The notes beneath the pieces were generated by a model, which saw nothing but the letters and a program-made list of their open reading frames with translations, was not told the DNA's origin and did no database searches. The position numbers and the translations under genes are program-made. This document shows positions 12,336 through 27,300 of a stretch of DNA of 64,000 nt, in pieces. This stretch comes from Archivesica marissinica. Taxonomy: Eukaryota > Mollusca > Bivalvia > Venerida > Vesicomyidae. Numbering within the stretch: the first letter of the stretch is position 1; every line of letters starts with the position of its first letter. Where the stretch lies: the NCBI GenBank assembly GCA_014843695.1, contig CM026402.1, positions 22,031,923 to 22,095,922 on the forward strand, read 5' to 3'.

Positions 12336-15300
12336 GTAAGTTAACTTGCAACACATGATTGAACTGTGTAATTTTACATGTTTATCATTCCATATCAAAC
12401 TATTACAACTGGTGAACTGTTATATTGTGTAAATACACTATTGAAACCAAATATAAGATAGAGCACAAACAGGTATGTCAAGTAGCATATGATCACAGAT
12501 AAGCCAAAGTCTACCTTTGTTTCAATATTGTTGCCACACGTTGGATTATAATGAAAATAGTCACCGCACTTAGTAGTGTTTTACTATCCAGTATTTTGGA
12601 ATATTTCAATAATTTTATGATTTATTTATTGTTGCATTTTATCATATATAATGAATGTTAAGTATATATGTACTATATATATGTAAAATAGCAAATAAAA
12701 TATGATTAAACAAGAAGCACTTCTTATTGGCTCTGTTTGTTCTGATGGGTGGTTAAGCCACACCCCACTGCATTCCATTCATCATTTGATTAGCGATAGT
12801 TTTGTAAATGACGCCGAAATTTGACGACGATTTCAGTGTGAATGAAGAATTAAGTTACGCGTTGGTTCCTCTGCATATGCACTAAAATGTACGTCATCTT
12901 TCGACGTCATTTACGGAAGATATCACATTGTGTACATTATGTTATATTTAACAATTTGATTAGTTGATATAGCGATATATTTTGCTGTAAATGACGTCGA
13001 AAATTGGGAAACATTTCAGTGCGAATGCGGAATTAAATTAATTAAATTAAACATTTTCAATTCGCATTTGCTCTAAAATGTTTGTTGACTTCCAATGTCA
13101 TTTATGGAAAAGATCACATTCTTTTCCATGTTATTATCGGCAAGAAAAAACTATTTATCTTATTTGCATGCAATAAACTAATTGATTTAATGTTCTGTTT
13201 TAATTTTATTTTATTTGACTATTATTTATAACATCATATTTTAGTGAAAATCCAATATTCCAACTTTGTCCCGTTTCCTAAAATGCGCACGGACGTTTCC
13301 AGAATCGCGTAGAATCGCCCTGCACGCTTTAAGAATTCTTAAACTGTTCAACAGTATTGGAATTCCTAAAATGCGCAGTGCGATTCTGGAATCCAGTTAT
13401 ACTTAATCTCAGTCCTCGTACTCATATTCGAGGATGTTGGCTGGTTGCCTGTTTACATTAGGGTGGACTATCTTATCCTTGGCCATGACATGTACATAAT
13501 ATACACAGTACTGGTGCAGCAGCTAATTGAATCAGCACTTGATGTACAGTCTTATTATACTCGTTTCAGAGACAGTAATAGTTATTCCATTCCCAAGGTT
13601 AAGGGTTTTTGGGAGGTATCATATTCGCTTATAATGGCTGTCAAGTGCGGAACAGGTTACCGTCACATTTCAGATCTATAATTAATCATAGTCATTTTAA
13701 AAAATATGCGAAGAAACATTTTATGAGTACCAATATAGTCCTTTTATCTGGTCATTAGTTTATTCCATTTAACGTTTTAATCCTAGTGTATTGAGTTTTA
13801 GTATTACATTTTGTATCTCAGCCAAATATTCATATAATCATGTGGTATGTAACTGTAATTCAAAATGTGCAATAACTGATTGACTAATTGGCCTTTCCGA
13901 TGTCATATGATCAATTCTAAGGGCCAAAATGGAAATTTGTGTTATCCTTGCTCTGCATGTTGACATGTTGATGTCCACATGTACTATGTTGACATTGTGT
14001 TATCCTTGCTCTGCATGTTGACATGTTGATGTCCACATGTACTATGCTGACATTGTGTTATCCTTGCTCTGCATGTTGACATGTTGATGTCCACATGTAC
14101 TATGTTGACATTGTGTTATCCTTGCTCTGCATGTTGACATGTTGATGTCCACATGTACTATGTTGACATTGTGTTATCCTTGCTCTGCATGTTGACATGT
14201 TGATGTCCACATGTACTATGTTGACATTGTGTTATCCTTGCTCTGCATGTTGACATGTTGATGTCCACATGTACTATGCTGACATTGTGTTATCCTTGCT
14301 CTGCATGTTGATGTCCACATGTACTATGTTGACATTGTGTTATCCTTGCTCTGCATGTGAATGTTGATGTCCACATGTACTATGCTGACATTGTGTTATC
14401 CTTGCTCTGCATGTTGATGTCCACATGTACTATGTTGACATTGTGTTATCCTTGCTCTGCATGTTGACATGTTGATGTCCACATGTACTATGCTGACATT
14501 GTGTTATCCTTGCTCTGCATGTTGACATGTTGATGTCCACATGTACTATGCTGACATTGTGTTATCCTTGCTCTGCATGTTGACATGTTGATGTCCACAT
14601 GTACTATGTTGACATTGTGTTATCCTTGCTCTGCATGTTGACATGTTGATGTCCACATGTACTATGCTGACATTGTGTTATCCTTGCTCTGCATGTTGAC
14701 ATGTTGATGTCCACATGTACTATGCTGACATTGTGTTATCCTTGCTCTGCATGTTGACATGTTGATGTCCACATGTACTATGCTGACATTGTGTTATCCT
14801 TGCTCTGCATGTTGACATGTTGATGTCCACATGTACTATGCTGACATTGTGTTATCCTTGCTCTGCATGTTGACATGTTGATGTCCACATGTACTATGCT
14901 GACATTGTGTTATCCTTGCTCTGCATGTTGACATGTTGATGTCACATGTACTATGTTGACATTGTGTTATCCTTGCTCTGCATGTTGACTGTTGATGTCA
15001 CATGTACTATGCTGACATTGTGTTATCCTTGCTCTGCAGTTGACATGTTGATGTCCACATGTACTATGCTGACATTGTGTTATCCTTGCTCTGCATGTTG
15101 ACATGTTGATGTCCACATGTACTATGTTGACATTGTGTTATCCTTGCTCTGCATGTTGACATGTTGATGTCCACATGTACTATGTTGACATTGTGTTATC
15201 CTTGCTCTGCATGTTGACATGTTGATGTCCACATGTACTATGTTGACATTGTGTTATCCTTGCTCTGCATGTTGACATGTTGATGTCCACATGTACTATG

Positions 15301-18300
15301 CTGACATTGTGTTATCCTTGCTCTGCATGTTGACATGTTGATGTCCACATGTACTATGCTGACATTGTGTTATCCTTGCTCTGCATGTTGACATGTTGAT
15401 GTCCACATGTACTATGTTGACATTGTGTTATCCTTGCTCTGCATGTTGACATGTTGATGTCCACATGTACTATGTTGACATTGAATTTGTATTTGTTTTT
15501 ATGACATATATTACCAGAATAAAACAATACCATACTATGTGGTCACCGAAATTTGTAATTCCACGAGTGACGTTAATGTTTCATTGTAGGGAATTCGGTC
15601 ATGAATTTTGCACATTTCGGCAGGAGTTTATTTTCTCTGATCCAAGAATTTTCATACAAGTTGTCATGAAACATTGTAGTGTCAAAATGCACTACAATAC
15701 AGAAGTTCTTGTTTCAGTGCGACATGTCCGATAACATTGTTTGGGGCTAAACCACTTCATATATCATCAATTATATTCAGTGTGATATTGTTTGATGTAC
15801 TAGAGAAATTAGCCGACTTACTATAATAAATATTATGCATTTATTAGTTTGCATATACGTAAGCCGCTTCAAATTACCTGTATACAATTCACCAGGGTAG
15901 TGTTCCAAATTATTGCATGGGAACACATGTTAGCACATGTGTCATAACAACTCGGTTCGTGTTGTGCCTCTGTTTTTGTCTGTATTGCCTTTGAAACTGT
16001 TCTTACTTACATTACAGTGTCTCCAAAGATAATTACACAGGATTTAACATTTACCGGTGTAACTGGTGGATCAGCCAATTTTCGAGTAGAATTCTACAGT
16101 TATCCGGACATACTGACTGTTACATTTAAACGATATGATGGAGTGGCTATAACAAACGGCGGCAAGTACATTGTATCCCACCATGGAACTGAAGTAACAG
16201 ATAAGTTCCATGGCACATTTGTCACTTTGGATGGAAGTCAGGCTAACATGGTTATATCAGATTTGAAGCCAGAGGATTTCGGAGTGTACACACTGACACT
16301 TTCTAATCAACTTAGTACAACAGTCACACAATTGATACTAGTTGCTGAAAGTAAGTAAACTATTTATGTAGAAAAGGCTGTAATCGAGAAATGTGCTACC
16401 GATAACCCTTATCAAAAACGTTGAACTTAGCAGCATAGCATAATACAATTACTGACGAATGGCTACATCAATCATAAACGCATGTATAGTCACGTGTGCA
16501 CCGGGAACATTATTCACTCGCTCCTCTCGATCAAATGAGATGGGCAACACGTATAGTTCACTTATTATTTAATACATACTAGGGTAACCTTAAATGAGCC
16601 TATGTCACTTTTAGTCTTCGGGTAACCATAAATAAGTATGTCATGTTTAGTCTTTGATTAAAACAAATGCTCCGACAGTGTTGTAATATTTTCTAAACTG
16701 TAATTAATAGCTTAGAAAATATTACAACACTGTCATATCGTAACTGCAATAAGTGGCTTGCCAAGGAGAAGACCTCTATAAGCTATCGCTTTCGGTTCTA
16801 ATCCTGTTTTCATTCATGTATCAACATTTTGTGTAAGCTATATACTTGTATATGTTGTATTGTTTAACAAAAACTATGCTTAAACTATACATTAGTCTTT
16901 GATTAAAACACTAAACTAATTTCAGTCACTTTTAGTCGTTAGTTTGAAACATTTAAACGTTTAGTCTTTGGTAGAAGATGCTCCGAACACAGGATATGGT
17001 AAAACTTAAACCTTGCTTGGGTCAATTAAGCTTATACATGCATACCACAGCGCTTAAATCACTATAAGCTTCCTCGCATCGTTTGGGCAACCAAAGATTA
17101 AACTTTAGTTGGATAGATGACCGTCTCGCCCGTGTGTCCAGCAACTCCCGTAAATAATTTTATATCACGTTTTAGTCTTGGGTAGAAAACGTGAACAAAG
17201 TATGTGGGCCATCTTCCTACGCAAAATAGCAAAATCATTCCAGTCGGATTATTAAAAATGCTGAATGAGTAGGTGGGGTAAATTTGTGAAATGATGCAAT
17301 ATTTCAAATGCATACCTATTGTGCTGTGATGATGAAGTAAGATATCTCTGTTAAATACATGTTTTCACATTAAAGGATATGTTTGTGAAAGTCACAATTC
17401 GTGTGGTTGTTATGGCGACCACACTGTGCCATTGACACTTGTTCTAGGGAAATGTGACAAATTAATAAACACAGACACCATACTATGTTGCCTATTTCAT
17501 CCTAGACATGTTTCCTGATGACTGTATCAAGTTCATTTTAAATTAGTTATTTGGAAATCCTTAGAACTTCTGACTTAGGCATACCGGTTATATTAGTTAA
17601 TACGAATTCACACGCTCAACATTTAGCTTACTCATATTGTAGTTTTCCAATGACTTTATTCCGTCAATATTTTCAACGCTTTGATTATTGTATCAACAGG
17701 TCAGCCGGAGGAGCCAACACACTTCACATACATGTACACAGATAATGCTCACACGTTTTCATGGGTTGGCAGATTTAATGGCGGCTATACACAGATGTTC
17801 GTAATTCAGACATCTATTGTTGGTACAGAAAATTGGATAAACAGAACGACAATTACTGAAATATTGCAGGGTGTCACTACTTGCCATTCTTACCAGGCGA
17901 GCATAAACGCTCTACCACTGGGGACATATGTTGCTAGGATATTTGCTTGGACTATTAAAGGCACATCAGAATATGTAGGATTAAATGACACATTGTCAGG
18001 TGTTAAAATAGAAACAGGTAAGTCTATCGTAAGTTGGCATGGCTTATTCGTGGAATGAATAGTTTGCTACTTGTTTTCATTCATGAATTAGCATTGCTTG
18101 CACGTATCCACAAATTGCACATAATGCCGGCTAGTGGATATAAATTGCACAGTTATGAATTATACATAGGCAATGGTCACCATTATTATCGTGTGGAGTT
18201 GTCATGGTTTATGATTTAATGTTAATGAAAGTATTTTCTGTTCTGAGTAAAATACCGCCTGGATTGCTAGTGCTAGTTTTAAAAGTATTCCATATCTTGA

Positions 18301-21300
18301 GTTACCAAATGTAGAAATCAAATATCCTAGTCTAAGTTACGAATATCGTCGTATAGATTAGAGCTTGAATAGGCAGATGGAAAATGCCACACATCATTTT
18401 ATTATATTAAATTGAATGCTCAGTTTAATGATTTAAGAACACTTTACACCAAGAAGTATTATTGGGATACACGTTATATGGTTAAATTTGTTAAATTAAA
18501 TGAAAATGCAGTTTTGAAATTATCTATATATGCTTCTAATGCCATTTGAACGTCGTAGATTAATAGCATGCGTTAATGTATAACCAAATCTACTTAAATG
18601 TTTCAATGATGAACTCTTTAGTTTGTTAAACAAAACTATTAATTATATGTCTCCCCCAACAAGGTGTGTTGATTAGTGTTCATTACCATACATGTTTCAC
18701 TTTATAACTTGTTTTCTATTGATGATTTGTGCATGGGCCAGAAATGGGTTATTACGAAATAAAGAGATATTATATCATATCTTTTATATACATATTTCTT
18801 ACTAAAATATTCACTTTATTATTTTAAGTGATATATACTTTCCTTCATCATGCAATATACTATTTGACATCATATCTCATTATAGATTTTGAATGGAACA
18901 TACGTGACGATATTGGGCTATTATATATAAATATATTTATATATATAAACTACCGATATATTGGTTCGATAAAGTATTCTTCACAAAACCCAAATAGGTT
19001 GCCATGGTTACTGTGGTATAAATAAGCACAACTAATATCTGATCACAAATGGACTATATTGCACGCTAATTATATATAAATTAAAAATTGTATATAGCAT
19101 GCATTGATTTTATGCATATATTATATTAAATATTAGATATTATTCATGAATTGAAAAAATGTAAAACTAACAGGGCATTATTATGCGACCCTTACTGGTC
19201 TGAAACTGAACAAATAATCAACAATATATCATAGTATATAGCATTGTGTGTTGTGCGGTAAACGTTAGATACTATTTATAGATGCTCTTGAAAATGTAGA
19301 TGATATATCGACAGTCTTCAAGAAAACGAATCATTCATACTAGTTATAAAGCACCAACATTATTCATCACACATAATAATTATATTGATAGTAACTAGTA
19401 ACACGTCGGTCATCTAAGATTGGACAAATGGTACCATCCTGATAAATTTCATAGCAATAAGCAACTAACGACACTTAAACACAATACTCAATGTACAGGC
19501 TACATTTCATGATGATATCATAAAAGTATTCTCAAAATGAGTAAGCTACAAAATGCAAACTATTTGTAAAAACAAGCTGCCACCGAGAAATTTATTTCGA
19601 TAATCAACATCTTCTGTCAAACAACTAGATCAAGGCTAGACCATCATGTCCAATTACAAAATAACTATCACTTATTGTCCAAATTATGTTATTAAATTCA
19701 TAATGAACTACGTTAAATTGGATTACTTTCCAAATGTATGTATGTTCCATTAATGTCAAACCCCTTGCGGGGACGTATACATGTTTTCCTGGGCAGGCGT
19801 AGCCGACCTAAGCTGTTAACCTGCAATGTGTGTGATGTGCCTTGCTCAATGACACTACATACGTGGCCTGACTGAGTATCGAACCCGGGACCGATGGATT
19901 CCAAATCCGACGCTATACCACTGGACCACGGATGCCACAAATGTGGTGATTTCCGTAAATGTATCCTTAATTGTAGTTTGTAAATTCAGATCCAGAAATA
20001 CCAACATTTCCCGTAGCAGTAGTTGCAGGTTGGGTTGCAACAGTTATTGTCGTTTTGATAATAGCTACTGGATTAGTAGTATTCTACAAGAGGAGGTATG
20101 ACCAAAAAGGTAATACATGCATAAACAATCTGATAAACAAATGTTTACCTTACGTCTACCTTACAATACGCATGTAATTTGTTGTTTACTTAGTAACAGT
20201 ATATAAATAAATTGGTAAGCAGAATTCCAACATTCCAAGACCAGATCCATACCTGTAATATCAAGGTCATTCTAAGCCCTGACATCTCAGAATAATGCAC
20301 AGTATTGTATGTCCACACAACCTGTTCGCAACCGATCGACATGCGTTGAAGTAGCTTACACAGACTTTCCCCATATTGAGTTGGCATGATATGACTATCG
20401 AGAATGGTCTTTATATGCTAGAATGCGTTCGTTTGTCAACATGTACACTTACTAAGTTAAACCATAATGCATTTCAAAGTCCAAGTGCAATATACACAGT
20501 GTGATTATATAACACCCTATTTAAAATAATGATTATAATGGAAGCTTTCGTTGAAGGCTTAACATGTTAATTCATCTTCTTTTATCAAACGCACCGATTC
20601 AAAAACAACAAATCCATCTTTCTAACTGTCCAGGCTTACATTGCAGCTACAAAGAGGTTTGATGCATGATCCGACTACCTGGTGGATATTCCAGGTCCAT
20701 CCTTCCTTTCCTGTGTGTCACAGCAACCCATTTCATTTCATCCCATTTACTAATTGTCCATACCTTCCAATTCAGTTCACCACTAATTAGTGCACGCATG
20801 ATGACAAAACTTGTTACAAATTGCCCCACTAATCACAAGTACGCATACAAGGACCCAAGACCAATCGAGGCTAAAGAACTCAAGACAATGCCCGTCATGT
20901 CTCACTAACCGCTCTCAATGCTAACAACTGTATATTGTAACATTCTCACGGAAAGGAATTTACATAAGCTCTCAGCTTGTTTTCCAATCCATTTCAGATA
21001 TCCTGTTGTATTTATATACCGTATATATATTGAATGAACTGAATAAAATATGTTTAAGCTAAACGCACCGATATGCAGTGCATCCCCCAAGTGTATGAAT
21101 CAATAAAATGTTAACGAAATATCATGCAAATACAACTATTATTCCTAGTGTTAAGTTCCGACTCGTGCTCAGAAAAGAATAACGCAACGTAATTATGTTG
21201 AACACACACCATTGTATGGCAATTATCCTAGCAAATCGCTCGCATATTCTCAGTTCTCGAGGTTAGAGTTAGATATAGGTATACACAACTGTGCATGAGC

Positions 21301-24300
21301 TATGTAAATCTGCGTGTTGGAATGGGTGGAATTGCCAGCTTTATCCGAGTGGTTGGTGTCTTTGCTGTACGTTATCAATTTCGGGCTAGTCACTACTTAT
21401 TTATGTAATGTAAGATGCGCCCTCAGTGTGTAGGTGAAATAGAGTTATTAGCATGTTATGGACATAGAGGGAATGGACACATGGACGCAATTTTATGGAG
21501 AGGCGTCCAAGTTAATGGATTGGACCTTGTCTGGAAAATATATGGATGTATATATTCATCCGATATGCTTGTTGTTGTTAGAACTGTAGTTAGATTCACT
21601 GTAAGTTGACTTCAAAAAGTGTTATCATAGTAAAACATATGAGTGGCTGGAATGTAATGGCGGTGGTTGTGTTTCCCATGGAGAGTTGTGTTGTTAATAC
21701 AACAACCGTGCACACGCCGCAAGCAAGGCTTCCAAACACACACTTTGTGTCGTGCAATATGAATTGTGGCATCGTAAGCATCTATGTATTGTCGGTCTCG
21801 TATTCCTTTCTTACTGGTAGCAATCATTTAAAGTACATAGTGTCATTGTACAGGTCATATGAATATGCATAGGGCATATGAATATGTATAGGGAATATGA
21901 ATATGTATAGGGCATATGAATATGATAGGGTAGGGCATATGAATATGTATAGGGCATATGAATATGTACAGGTCATATGAATATGTATAGGGCATATGAA
22001 TTTGTATAGGGCATATGAATATGTATAGGGCATATGAATTTGTATAGGGCATATGAATGTATAGGGTATATAATACTGTTGTTGCTGTTGAATAACGGTA
22101 CATGTCTTCCTGTCGGTGCATGCACATATTAATCAATATACCATACTCCTATTATATCCGTATCTATAAAGTATACTATATCCGGCACTTGTATGCAATT
22201 AGTATGTACGAAGGACCTTTGAATGTGCACCTTTGACAATTAGATATAATATTGCGAAAGCATATGTCAAGAGATATATAATAGAAACACTTATTTTGCT
22301 ATGTGTAGGCCCGTGGCCTGCTGATATTTGCAATATTGCATAATGACAAGAATGACATGTGGTTATCATATGGCCATATTCTGACATCCAATAGATTGGA
22401 CAATACCGATGTTCTACATAATCAAATACTGTACGACAGGAGCAAATATATAATGTTCCAATCATTAAGCACCTGGCGTATAATTATTGAATTGCCTCTT
22501 GTTTTCAGACCGAGATCCTTCAAGATCAGCTAACAGGTATGTACCGCTCTATGTATGTTGTACTGTACTTTTGGCATACTGTAAATAATCTAAAAGTGCA
22601 ATAAGGTATTGGACATTGCTCTCAGAACATAAACTAATCATGTCAAACCTAATACGGAATGAAACGCCGCTAATGTCCATTGAGGTATAGCTAACAGTGG
22701 GTGTGTTTGATTATGTTGAGACCAAATCCGCCTTTCTAAGGCTATATGCATACGTACAACTCAATCAATGCTATTCATTAATAAAATGAGCAGTTCTAAT
22801 CCGCATTTGAATCGGAATATTTTCCCTTTCATATACAATATTGTAGTTTGTCCCGTTCAACTGTGATACATATTCATTACAAATACCGAACATGACTTTA
22901 TCATACTATTCCTTTAACTGTTGGAACAGTGTTCATGAACACTGTGACGTGCCCTAACTATGTTGTCAATAACAACCAATCTTGTTATGCGATCTTAGGA
23001 GACTAATAAACACACACTTGAAGTGCTCGTTTTTCGGCACAGACCTTACAACTTAAAATGGCGAGAACTATAAACATTTGACTTAACTTCCAGTTTAATA
23101 ACAAACTATTAAATGTATCTTTACAGGAATAGTCACAACACAACAGTAGAAGATACTTCATATTATAATATTGCGACGTAAGTTCTCGTTCTGTATAGTG
23201 ATTGGTAATGAACTCAATGTATTGACAGTATGGAAACGGTAGTATATACTCCCCCATTAACATCATCCCAAAATGCAATTTACTAAGTTGTACACACACC
23301 AACACCCCGAATATTGGCAATTCTTGAGAACCAAATATCGATATTTTGACAAATGCGGCGCCATGCATGAAGGGGTTCTTGTCTATAGAGAGTGATTCGC
23401 AGATATTATATTTATGATATACTATAATGGAGCAGGCCCTGACTGTTTACATGCTACATGGACTTCCAATTGTCTATTAATAGCGTGATTGTATTATGCC
23501 ATGATAGCATGATCTTGTATTCGGTCATGGCTGGTTTTGAAGGTTGACGGCCAGCGTCGATAATAAAGTGTGCGGAATATGATTTCTAGGTTGGATGGGC
23601 TTAAGATCTACCTTGGAACAGTTTGACAGATTGGTATAGAAAGGATACAATATTGTGTACGGAGATTATTACTAGTACGTGTATTGGGGCCTGTATTGTA
23701 CACGTATTGTCAGACATGGACTATATTAGTTCGGACACTTGCTCAAGTCGCATACATGGGTTTATGTAATAAATTATTGATATATAGAGAGGTTGCCTGT
23801 GGATTGTCTGATATATATTCGCGAGAGGTCGCCTGTAGTCGTCGAATGGGCCGTAGTGTGGGTACCCGGAATAGTGATGTGCAACGGTGTACATATCATT
23901 GCGGATTAATTATTATTTATAATGCATCCACTACCGGCTGACTTACATCATCGAACGAGTGGTGGACCGCATGCGTAAGTGTGTATAGGGTGATGGCTAG
24001 ATCGGTAACGGTACTACCACAGGAATATACGGGACATATATGCACAAGATACTCAATATACATATTCTGGATAGTTATAACATGTATGTATATTGATACA
24101 CTCGGACATAATAAACAGAAAATGAAATTGATGTGCAATGTATATACCACAATGTATCAAAAGCATTGCCTGGACAGTTCAACTCAACATGCAACCAATT
24201 GAGAAAGTTGTGACTTATATTTAATGATACACATAGACATATAAAGAACGTTTGAAGGAACTATAATTGAGCAAATGCCATGCCATGATCTTATTCCAAT

Positions 24301-27300
24301 AAATTGATGTGGTTTGAAACATTGTTTATATGGCAACAGTTTCGCATGTATTACGCGATTTGATATAGAAATTTAATTTCGTACACGAATTTAGACTCAG
24401 TAAATAGCTTACCAGAATCCTTCAAAATTGTACTAGGAAATACTTAAATCATGGATAATGATGACAACCACCGACACAGGTAACATGTGATAACCAATAT
24501 AATAGATTCAAGAAGAACACATGTCTAATATTAAAAAGAATTTGTAAAAACAAAAGTTAATACCAAGTTTAAATCATTACCAAATAGTCGATATGCATTC
24601 GAAAATATGACAAACAAAGACATGCCCCACTATTTGAAAAACAAACATCAAAACAATAATTATATACACGCTTCATAGGAAAGGAAATTATCCGTACATA
24701 TCATGTTGCCAACAGTTTATATCATACCTCAGAGCAGTGCCGTATCAATTGGAAAGACTACTAATCCTAAACACCACACGTTATGTCTTCTTCGTCCCTA
24801 GACGGTACTATTTATAGACATACACATGTCATACACACTGGAACTGCAGTGATCATGTTGTTTTCATGATTGAACTTTTATCTTAAACATGTGTAATTGC
24901 TTTATGTACAATCATGTTATAAAGACAGACAATTAACAACGAACAAATGACGAATGTATTAGTTGTTATCGGTGTTATTGTTTAAGATTAACATCCCATA
25001 AATTAGAAATTGAATTTGGAAGATTTAATGGTATTGATAGAAACAATAGGTTATGTAAATTATGCAATCAAAATGTAATTGAATCAGAATACCATTTTAT
25101 ATTATGTTGTGAAAAATACAGAGATATAAGATTGAAATATTTGGGCTACATAGCATGGCCATCAATAAATAAATTTATATCTATCAGGTCATGCAAAAAT
25201 AAAAAATATTTGATTAATGTTTGTAAGTACATCAAAGAAGCTATGTCATTACCTGGTAATACCCTGTCAATTACTACTGTTTCTTAAATGTATTGTATTT
25301 ATTTATATATGTATATATGTAACATGTTTTGTGATGTCTTTGCCATATTTCTATCATTGTAAATGGCCAAAGGCAATATAGTTGCTGATTATGCCAATAC
25401 ATTTGAAACTTGTTATCCAACTAGATGTTCTGCTGTTTGTAAAATACTTATGTAGGAGTCGGACGTTTCATATACACTACAATCTGGTTTGTGTTGTTAT
25501 GTTATGTAAGACTTTTATCGAATTGCAGCCAAAGGGACACCAATGCACAGCAGTCAGTCAAGAGTGGAACTGTTCAAGGTAATGTTCTATAATGTCTAAC
25601 AGTATGTATACGTAGAGGTAATGCTACAGTATAATGGTATGCTAACGATATCGGCATGATATACCCATCTAAAGTGTAAGACAGCATCCAAATATATCAA
25701 ACATATATTCGCATAATACGTTGATTGAACGAATACGTAGTATCTGCTATCCACAACAATAACTGGCCAATATTATAGTTTAAAATAAATGTTTTTCTTT
25801 GTATTTTGCAGAACACGATCTTCAAGATGTGTAAGTACAAACTGTACAACTGTAACCTACTGGTATATAATAATAATAATAATAAAAGATTAATTCTAGC
25901 CGTCCGATTAGCCCTCATATTGATAAAAAAAAGCAAATATAAATATAACACGATATTTAACATATTATTTGATTAAAAACCTGTATAGTTGCTTAACATC
26001 ACCTATTTTAGTTTTCTAGAAATATGAGGGAGTAAATAATAGACCCCATAATTGTTTAAAGCGACACTACAGCAATGAAAACGTAACTTTCTGCAGAATG
26101 TAATTTCCTATTAAATGGATTTTTTCTCCAAATATTTGCCTCAAAAACTAAGTAGTTCAACTAATAACCAAAACGTCGTATACGCGGTTTGTTGACATAA
26201 CAAAATAATGTCAATATGGTCGGACATCCATGCCTAATACAATGCGTGTATCTTGAACAAATATGGTACACATTTACCGCTATATCTCACATTTGTGTCT
26301 ATGCATATTTATTTGTAGACAAATCTTAGTTAAATTATCTCTAAAGTATCTAAAGTATTGACTCCAATGACAAACAAACGTCAATCCAGGAGTATGGATG
26401 ACAGTTATTTGAAATCCTACTTTCACTTTGAAAGTGTGTAGACCACAAAAATACTGTTTATTGATTCACTGTTATTTTTCGAATGTAGTCGGAATAATTT
26501 GTAGTAGCAATATATAAAATGCTTATGTTTGTTCTTGTGTGTGTTTTTACGTTTATTTATCGTCGCTACCGATTGCAATGTGATGTCGCTTTAATACTTT
26601 CACTGGGCTATAAATGCGCATTGGATAACATAGTTTCTGAACATTTAATTTGTAAAATTATATTAGAAAGTAAATACAAGGACTCCTTATTTTCTTATTG
26701 TCCAGGGTATGCTTTATTCTGCTTTTCTGATTTAAGAGAAGAAAGTATGTATTCAATTATTTAATTCAATTCTTTCATATTTATGGTGACAAATATTGAG
26801 CTATTTGGAATAGGAAATTAACGAATTAAAATGTATCACGGAAGATGAAATATAGTTTGTCTTCATAATATATCATATATCAAAAAAGGGTTTTCAAACT
26901 GGATTAATGTCAGCGTTAGCAAATACCCAGTCTCAAGTAAAACCATCATCAGATTATCTAAATGCATGCAGTAGTTTCCATGAATATGTCATATAAGGAA
27001 GAGATGTAGAACGATACAACGAATTCACGAATATAAACTATTTCTATCAAAACCAGCATTTGCTATATAAGAAAGTGATTCATATAAAGGCATATATTGT
27101 TATATTGAGCGACCTCGAATCATATATAATTGAGGTAATACTTTACAAATGGATACGAGTAAACTGTAAGCTGGATACTAGTTAGAATGCATGGTACTTG
27201 TACAACTAAAACGGTTACTGAACATTTATAACTATCATCAAGTATATACAGTCATATAATAGCAAACTTGTAAAGACTATACATGTAATATAATACATAC

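Noticed and set aside
13445..13681. Possible additional Ig exon between 12335 and 16018
   Set aside because: The open frame has no Ig signature and no suitable phase-1 splice sites.
23003..23368. 121-residue minus-strand ORF
   Set aside because: Overlaps the receptor exon at 23127 on the opposite strand, has no domain, and looks like a shadow.
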